From assembly GCA_039188505.1 (NCBI GenBank), contig JBCCZC010000083.1, positions 1-16,218 of the forward strand: a DNA stretch of 16,218 bases. Reading direction: 5' to 3'. The position numbers and the translations under genes are program-made. This DNA is from JBCCZC01 sp039188505 (GTDB lineage: Bacteria; Pseudomonadota; Gammaproteobacteria; Xanthomonadales; SZUA-38). Of the stretch, positions 8,401-13,412 are shown in pieces. Below the pieces are notes generated by a model, which did no database searches, was not told where the DNA came from, and saw nothing but the letters and a program-made list of their open reading frames with translations. The first letter of the stretch is position 1. Each line of letters opens with the position of its first letter.

Positions 8401-8745
8401 CGGACCCTGATGCTCATCTGGGAGGAACTGCTCGGACAGGCGCCGACGAGCGCGCACGACAACTTCTTCGAGGTGGGGGGGCACTCGCTGTTGGCCGTCC
8501 GCGCCCAGGGCCTCATGCGCGAACGCCTCGAGGTCGATCTGGCGTTGCTCGACATCTTTCGCTATCCGACGCTGGCGAGTCTCTCGGCCCATGTCGAATC
8601 GCTGCAAGACGGTGCTCGCGACGATGATCGACCGGAATCGATGGGCCCGGATCGAAGGGCAAGCAGAGCGGCCGGCGCCGCTCGCCGGAACGCCCAGCGC
8701 GCGCGGCGTCGGCGAACGCCGGCTTCCGCCGAGTCCTCGGGTTGA
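5443..8745 (+). CDS. NRPS module C-A-T, predicted glycine
   Basis: A one-module NRPS of 1100 residues. C domain about 1-440: it opens with YPLSPTQQGLLFH, and the catalytic motif HHLLLDG is intact at 146-152. The opening resembles C domains that accept a D-residue donor (gramicidin GrsB1 type), though no epimerase is visible here. A domain about 465-965: TSGSTG at 615-620, FDIATMEL at 659-666, NLYGPTETT, LYRTGD and PNGKLDR with K959. Reading the ten specificity positions gives D-I-M-Q-L-G-L-I-W-K, one change from DILQLGLIWK, which I recall as the glycine code. T domain about 985-1060: phosphopantetheine Ser1015 in GGHSLL. The last 40 residues form an Arg-rich tail, perhaps a docking element for the PKS. 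The ATG overlaps the upstream stop (ATGA). No E, MT or TE domain. It should add Gly to an upstream chain and pass it to the PKS. Confidence 0.95.
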   Translation: MSRARDADIQDIYPLSPTQQGLLFHSLLEPDNGAYVVQVAFTLEGELDRDAFEAAWRSVQARHDVLRTAFAWERLERPLQVVGRTAVLPIERLDFSGLDDGARKQALDDWVQSDRERGFDPRRAPLMRLALLRLAPSTTRIVWTYHHLLLDGWSLPLLLREWVMLYREHAGGAPAALPPARPYRDFIVWLQERDSTEALAFWRDQLSGFEVPTPLAFGAPEPEEQRACASVAATLSRGQTDRLKAMARSRRVTLSTLIQSAWALLLHRYSGLQDLVFGLARSGRPADLGGIDERIGLYLNLLPMRVTVDPEQSLADGWAAIQACQLTQQPHEFVALREVQRVSGLAANVPLFESIIVFENYPSAPQDRFADAPVALSELSVSEQTNYPVSLYAAAADQLELRLLHAPSRLSAASARRLLDRLARLLELFAQNPDQRIGELTLTSPAEFDAVHVEANRTRRAHHYAPVSTLLEEYARRQPETPALACDGRQLSYAELDAEVGRVAARLLSAGVRSGDRVGVCLHRGMRLPVAMLAILRTGCAYVPLDPSHPVDRIRHVVEDASLAAIVLDERSAGSLPAEVPVKVDLDAPATASVGHGRVVSEHVDEGAPAYLIYTSGSTGRAKGVTISHGSLNNLLASMAERIEFGPQSRLLAVTTVAFDIATMELLLPIASGACLILADDEASRDPQRLMRLLDRERIDVMQATPATWRLLLAAGWSGKADLTALSGGEALEGALARSLLPRVGRLWNLYGPTETTIWSAALPVTRALASGADLPIGRPLDNTVLHVLDPRGRALPPGMPGELHIGGMGLSSGYHGQPALTAERFVDNPLPARAGLPLAPKLYRTGDQVRQREDGLFEFIGRYDQQVKLRGFRIELGEIESTLRDDSRVEHAVAELIAGGREDARLVAAVRLAPADEHSDAVAVADALRRLLSRALPVYMVPADLRVLPVLPMTPNGKLDRAAVRRLFERPPSAAASIAPDTPVERTLMLIWEELLGQAPTSAHDNFFEVGGHSLLAVRAQGLMRERLEVDLALLDIFRYPTLASLSAHVESLQDGARDDDRPESMGPDRRASRAAGAARRNAQRARRRRTPASAESSG

Positions 8746-8750
8746 CCGCG

Positions 8751-11700
8751 ATGACACCGTACGACCAGGAAGCCGGGCAGCGAGACGTGCAGCCGACCGA
8801 AGACGCCAACGGTGGCACGGACATCGCCATCATCGGCATGGCGGGCCGCTTCCCGGGCGCCAACGGCATCGAGGCCTTCTGGCAACAGCTGGTGGCGGGC
8901 AACGAGTGCCTTCAGGCGCTCGACGAGCAGACCCTGCGCGACGCGGGCGTCAGCGAGGCGCAGCTGCAGGATCCTGCGTACGTGCGGGTCGGCGGCGTCA
9001 TGGCGGACCCGGACTGCTTCGACGCGGCATTCTTCGGCTACAGCCCGCGCGAGGCACAGCTCCTCGATCCACAGCACCGCGTGTTTCTCGAGTGTGCATG
9101 GCATGCGCTCGAGCACGCCGGCTACGATCCGGCCCGAACTCCTGGCGCCGTCGGCGTCTTCGGCGGTGCCGGTATGAACGGGCACCTGCTTCAGCTCTAT
9201 GCCAATGCGGCGCTCCGGGCGCAGGCGTCTCCCTATGAGCTCTATGTCGCGAACGACAAGGATTTTCTCGCGACCCGGGTGTGCTACAAGCTGGATCTTC
9301 GCGGCCCCGGCGTCAGCGTGCAGACGGCCTGTTCGTCGTCGCTCGTGGCGGTGCACATGGCCTGCCAGAGCCTGATCGGCGGTGAGTGCGACATGGCGCT
9401 GGCCGGCGGCGTGGCGATCTCGCGCCAGCTCGGCTATCAGGCCGTGGACGGCGGAATCTACTCGCGCACGGGCCACTGCCGCCCCTTCGACGCGGACTCC
9501 GACGGCACCGTCGGCGGCAACGGCGTGGGGGTGGTCGCGCTGAAGCGCTGCGACGAGGCCATCGCCGACGGTGACCCCGTCATCGCAGTGATCCGCGGCT
9601 CGGCCGTGAACAACGATGGCGCGCTGAAGGTCAGCTACACTGCGCCCCAGGTCGACCGGCAGGCGGACGTGATCGCCGAGGCCCTCGCACTCGCCGATCT
9701 GCGTCCCGAGGACATCAGCTACGTGGAGGCCCACGGCACGGGCACCGCGATCGGCGATCCGATCGAGGTCGCGGCGCTCTCGCTGGCATTCGGGCATCCG
9801 GTCGAGCGCAGCCGACCCTGCGCCCTCGGGTCCGTCAAGGGCAATATCGGCCACCTCGACGCGGCGGCCGGCGTGGCGGGCCTCATGAAGACGGCCCTGG
9901 CCCTCCAGCATCGCCAACTGCCGGCGAGCCTACATTTCAGTCGTGCGAACCCGCAGATCGATTTCGAAGCCACGCCCTTCCGCGTCATCGACAGGGCAAC
10001 CGCGTGGGATGCGGAAGGCAAGCCGCGCCGCGCGGGCGTCAGCTCCTTCGGCATCGGCGGGACCAACGCCCATGTGGTCCTGGAGGAGGCGCCGCCGCAA
10101 GCCGCCATCGCGCCCGGCGAGGAACCCCAGGTGCTGATCCTGTCGGCGCAGCGGTCGGAGGCCCTGCCGCTCCTTTGCAGCCGGCTGGCCGATCATCTCG
10201 ACGCGCACCCCGATCAGTCCCTGGCCGATGTGGCTCACACGCTGCAGATCGGGCGCAAGCGATGGCCCCATCGCGCCGCGCTGGCCGTTGCCAGCCGAGA
10301 CGACGCTTCTGACGGCCTGCGCGCGCTTGCGAAGGCGTCGCGGGGTGCGTCGGCGTTGTCGCAGCCAACGCCCGTCTTCATGTTCCCGGGGCAGGGCAGT
10401 CAATTCCGCGGCATGGGTGATGTGCTTTATCGCGTGGAGCCCGTTTTCCGCGATGCCGTCGATCTCTGTGCCGCCCGGCTGCGCGCGGTTTGTTTCGAGG
10501 ACGTCGCGTTGCATCTGCCGGGGCAGGGTTCCGCCCAGGGCGTCGGCCAGCATGCCGGTGAGGATGCCGGTGAGGGCTCCAGGCAGGACGCCGAACGGAT
10601 CGACACCGCGCTGGCACAGCCGGCCCTCTTCGCCCTGGGCTATGGCCTCGCGCGCCTGTGGCAGCATCGTGGCGTCCGACCTGCGGCGATGATCGGGCAC
10701 AGCCTCGGCGAATTGACCGCGGCGTGCGTGAGCGGGGTGCTGTCCCTCGACAGCGCGGTGGAAATCGTCGCGCTGCGCGGCCAATTGATGAGTGCCATGA
10801 CGCCGGGCGCCATGCTCTCGGTCGCCTGCCCGCCGGAGCGCCTGGCATCGATGCTGGATGCGGAATTGTCCATCGCAGCCGACAACGGCCCGGAGCTTTG
10901 CACCGTTGCCGGACCCGAGGCGGCGATTGCGGCGCTCGAGCAGCAGCTCGCCGACTCCGGTACCGCGCACAGGCGCCTGCCGACGTCGCACGCCTTTCAT
11001 TCGGCCTCGATGCAGGCGGTCGTCGAGCCTTTCGCGCAGGCGATCGGTCGGCATGCACTCGCCGCGCCCGAGATCCCGTTCCTTTCCGGGGTGACCGGCA
11101 CCTGGATCACCCCCGCCGAGGCCACCGATCCGGCCTACTGGGCCCGACAGCTGCGCGAGCCCGTCCGCTTCGCCGACGGCATGCGCGAGCTCCTGAAGCT
11201 GCCCGACCCGGTGCTGCTGGAGCTCGGTCCGGGGCGCAGCTTGTCGACTTTGGCACGCCTGAACGCGGCCGAAGGCGCACCGGCGCCGCTCACGATTCCG
11301 GCACTGCCGTCGCGAGCGGAGAACCACGAGGCCCTCGGCTGTCTACCCGCCATGGGGAGCCTGTGGTGCGCCGGCGTGGACGTTGCGTGGGATTCGATCA
11401 GGCCCGCGAGCGCCGGGCCTCGCCGCCGGGTGCCGCTCCCGCTCTACCCCTTCGCGCGCACGCGGTTCCCGATCGAGGCACCCGTCGAGCCGGAGCCCGT
11501 GACGGAAAGCGCCGATGCCGCCCGGAAGCCGCAGCTCGACGACTGGTTCTACGTGCCATCCTGGCGTCGCAGTCCGCTAGTGGCGCTGCCCCCGGCGCCG
11601 TCGGAGCGCGTCCGCTGGCTTCTCTTTGCCGATGATGTCGGGATCGCTGACGCCCTCGCCGAGGCGATCGAACGAGCTGGCCAGGACGCCTTTCGCGTGG

Positions 11701-13412
11701 CCCACGGTGATGGCTTCGAGCAGACCGGCTACCGGCAGTTCACGGTGCGACCGCAGGACCCCGAGAGCTACGCCGCACTCTTCGACGAATTGGCCAACCG
11801 CGACGTGCTGGCCGAACAGGTGGTCTGGCTCTGGCCGGCATCATCCGGCCCGGCGGCGCCGACCGAAGCGCCCTTCCTCGAGCTCGCAGTGATGCTGCAG
11901 TCCAGTGCCGGTCGCACGGAGCCACTGCAGGTGACGGTGGTGTCCTGTGGTGCCTGCGACGTGCTCGGCTCCGAGCGGCCCGACCCGATGCAGGCGGCGC
12001 TCTCTGGTCTGACGCAGGTCGTGGGGCAGGAATATCCGCTGGTGGGTTGCCGCCTCGTGGACATGGATCGTCAGGATGGGTCGGCGCGCGACCAGGCCGC
12101 TCGCCTCTGGGAGGAGTTGCGCGCCACGGATCCGCCGACGGCCAGTGCCTGGCGCGGTCGCACCCGCTGGACACTCGATTATGTGCCGTTGCCGATGCCC
12201 GCACCCGCGGCAGTGGCGGCGCCGTCTCGTCCACTGCGACGGCGTGGCGTCTACGTCATCGTCGGCGCAATCGATGCGGGGCTGGGACGCGTCTGGGAGC
12301 GCGGACTGGCGCAGCAGGCGGCAGCGCAGGTGGCACTCGTCGATCTCGGAGGTACGGCGGCTCCGGCGGTCGATGCGAAACTGGCGCTGAGCGCCGATGC
12401 CGGGGATCCCGACACGCTAATCGACGCCCTCGATCGTGTCGCGGAACAACTGGGCCCGATCGCCGGTGTGTTCTACGCCGGCGCGACGACCGACGCCCGA
12501 AGCGCTGCGCCCCTCGCTTTGCTCGACGTCGCCCACTGGCGTCACAACCAGGTCCACAAGGTTGCGGGGCTGCAGGCGTTGGCGGCGGCCCTCGCGGCCG
12601 CCGTGGACCGGCATCGCCCGCATTTCGTCTGCGTCCAGTCGTCCCTGTCGGCGGTCGTCGGCGGGATCGGACTGGCGCCCTACGCCGCGGCCAATCACCA
12701 GCTCGACGCGCTGGTCGCCGGGGCGAATCAGGCGTCGTCCACGGCGTGGTTTGCAGTCAACTGGGATGCCTGTCTCGAGCCGGAGACCGATCCCGCGAAT
12801 CCGGAGCCGGGAACGGCCGGCCCGGGTGCCGGACTGGCCGAGTTCGCGCTGACACCGGACGAGGTCTGGGCGTGCACGGAGCGACTGGTCACGCTTGCGG
12901 CGCCGGGTCAGTACGTGGTCTCCAGCGGCGACCTTGCCGCGCGGCTGTCCCGGTGGGTCCACGCGACACCCCGGGAACTCGAGGAGAGCGTGGGCGGCCG
13001 TCCCAGGAACAAGCACGGCCAGCATGAGCGACCCGAGCTGGGCACGCCCTTCGTCGCACCCCGAGACGAGGTCGAGACGACCGTCGCGCGCATCTGGGCC
13101 GAGGCGCTCGGCCTCGACTCGGTCGGTGTCGACGACAACTTTTTCGAGCTGGGCGGCCATTCCCTGCTGGCCATCCAGGTGATCGGTCGACTGCGGGATG
13201 CTTTCCCGGTCGACATCGAGTTCCGCCAGCTGCTGGTCGGAAATCCGACGGTAGCCAACGTGTCCGCGGCGTTGCGCGAACAGCTGCCGGATAAGGAGGA
13301 GCTGGCGGCCATGGCCGAGCTGCTGGACGACCTGCAGTCTTCGCCTTCACCGGAGAGCGATGCGCAGCCGGAGCCACCGGGGATGCCGCTGGACGCGGAT
13401 GGGCGCCCATGA
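8751..13412 (+). CDS. PKS module KS-AT-KR-carrier, malonyl-CoA
   Basis: A type I PKS module of 1553 residues. KS about 24-450 has the complete Cys194 (TACSSS), His328 (EAHGTGT), His368 (KGNIGH) triad. AT about 545-870 has GQGSQ (547-551), Ser651 in GHSLGE and HAFH at 747-750, which predicts malonyl-CoA. It also carries a small Gly/Glu-rich insertion. KR about 930-1400 includes the structural subdomain; Lys1270, Ser1298, Tyr1311 and Asn1315 are kept, but the glycine-rich loop reads GAIDAGLG (1172-1179) instead of GGxGxxG and strand 2 ends in Asp (VALVDLGG). The carrier domain (about 1435-1515) has Ser1471 in a PCP-like GGHSLL. The C-terminus is acidic. No DH, ER or MT domain. With an active KR it yields a beta-hydroxy unit (4-amino-3-hydroxybutyrate after Gly). 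The start could instead be the TTG at 8742, which overlaps the upstream stop; I chose the ATG. Confidence 0.94.
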   Translation: MTPYDQEAGQRDVQPTEDANGGTDIAIIGMAGRFPGANGIEAFWQQLVAGNECLQALDEQTLRDAGVSEAQLQDPAYVRVGGVMADPDCFDAAFFGYSPREAQLLDPQHRVFLECAWHALEHAGYDPARTPGAVGVFGGAGMNGHLLQLYANAALRAQASPYELYVANDKDFLATRVCYKLDLRGPGVSVQTACSSSLVAVHMACQSLIGGECDMALAGGVAISRQLGYQAVDGGIYSRTGHCRPFDADSDGTVGGNGVGVVALKRCDEAIADGDPVIAVIRGSAVNNDGALKVSYTAPQVDRQADVIAEALALADLRPEDISYVEAHGTGTAIGDPIEVAALSLAFGHPVERSRPCALGSVKGNIGHLDAAAGVAGLMKTALALQHRQLPASLHFSRANPQIDFEATPFRVIDRATAWDAEGKPRRAGVSSFGIGGTNAHVVLEEAPPQAAIAPGEEPQVLILSAQRSEALPLLCSRLADHLDAHPDQSLADVAHTLQIGRKRWPHRAALAVASRDDASDGLRALAKASRGASALSQPTPVFMFPGQGSQFRGMGDVLYRVEPVFRDAVDLCAARLRAVCFEDVALHLPGQGSAQGVGQHAGEDAGEGSRQDAERIDTALAQPALFALGYGLARLWQHRGVRPAAMIGHSLGELTAACVSGVLSLDSAVEIVALRGQLMSAMTPGAMLSVACPPERLASMLDAELSIAADNGPELCTVAGPEAAIAALEQQLADSGTAHRRLPTSHAFHSASMQAVVEPFAQAIGRHALAAPEIPFLSGVTGTWITPAEATDPAYWARQLREPVRFADGMRELLKLPDPVLLELGPGRSLSTLARLNAAEGAPAPLTIPALPSRAENHEALGCLPAMGSLWCAGVDVAWDSIRPASAGPRRRVPLPLYPFARTRFPIEAPVEPEPVTESADAARKPQLDDWFYVPSWRRSPLVALPPAPSERVRWLLFADDVGIADALAEAIERAGQDAFRVAHGDGFEQTGYRQFTVRPQDPESYAALFDELANRDVLAEQVVWLWPASSGPAAPTEAPFLELAVMLQSSAGRTEPLQVTVVSCGACDVLGSERPDPMQAALSGLTQVVGQEYPLVGCRLVDMDRQDGSARDQAARLWEELRATDPPTASAWRGRTRWTLDYVPLPMPAPAAVAAPSRPLRRRGVYVIVGAIDAGLGRVWERGLAQQAAAQVALVDLGGTAAPAVDAKLALSADAGDPDTLIDALDRVAEQLGPIAGVFYAGATTDARSAAPLALLDVAHWRHNQVHKVAGLQALAAALAAAVDRHRPHFVCVQSSLSAVVGGIGLAPYAAANHQLDALVAGANQASSTAWFAVNWDACLEPETDPANPEPGTAGPGAGLAEFALTPDEVWACTERLVTLAAPGQYVVSSGDLAARLSRWVHATPRELEESVGGRPRNKHGQHERPELGTPFVAPRDEVETTVARIWAEALGLDSVGVDDNFFELGGHSLLAIQVIGRLRDAFPVDIEFRQLLVGNPTVANVSAALREQLPDKEELAAMAELLDDLQSSPSPESDAQPEPPGMPLDADGRP
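10552..10575 (+). repeat. Perfect 12-base tandem duplication in the AT domain
   Basis: The unit ATGCCGGTGAGG occurs twice head to tail, giving the repeated peptide AGED/AGEG in a Gly/Glu/Gln-rich loop between the GQGSQ and GHSLGE motifs of the acyltransferase. It is in frame (four codons) and looks like a slippage product in a surface loop. Confidence 0.85.

Noticed and set aside
8590..8745. Thioesterase or epimerase at the end of the first NRPS
   Set aside because: After the T domain only an Arg-rich tail of about 40 residues remains; there is no GxSxG or HHxxxDG motif.
9930..11327. Minus-strand open frame of 465 codons
   Set aside because: Antisense to the KS/AT region and without domain homology.
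11530..12230. Dehydratase domain between AT and KR
   Set aside because: No HxxxGxxxxP motif; the stretch fits the structural half of the KR domain (starts with a typical FYVPSWRR segment).
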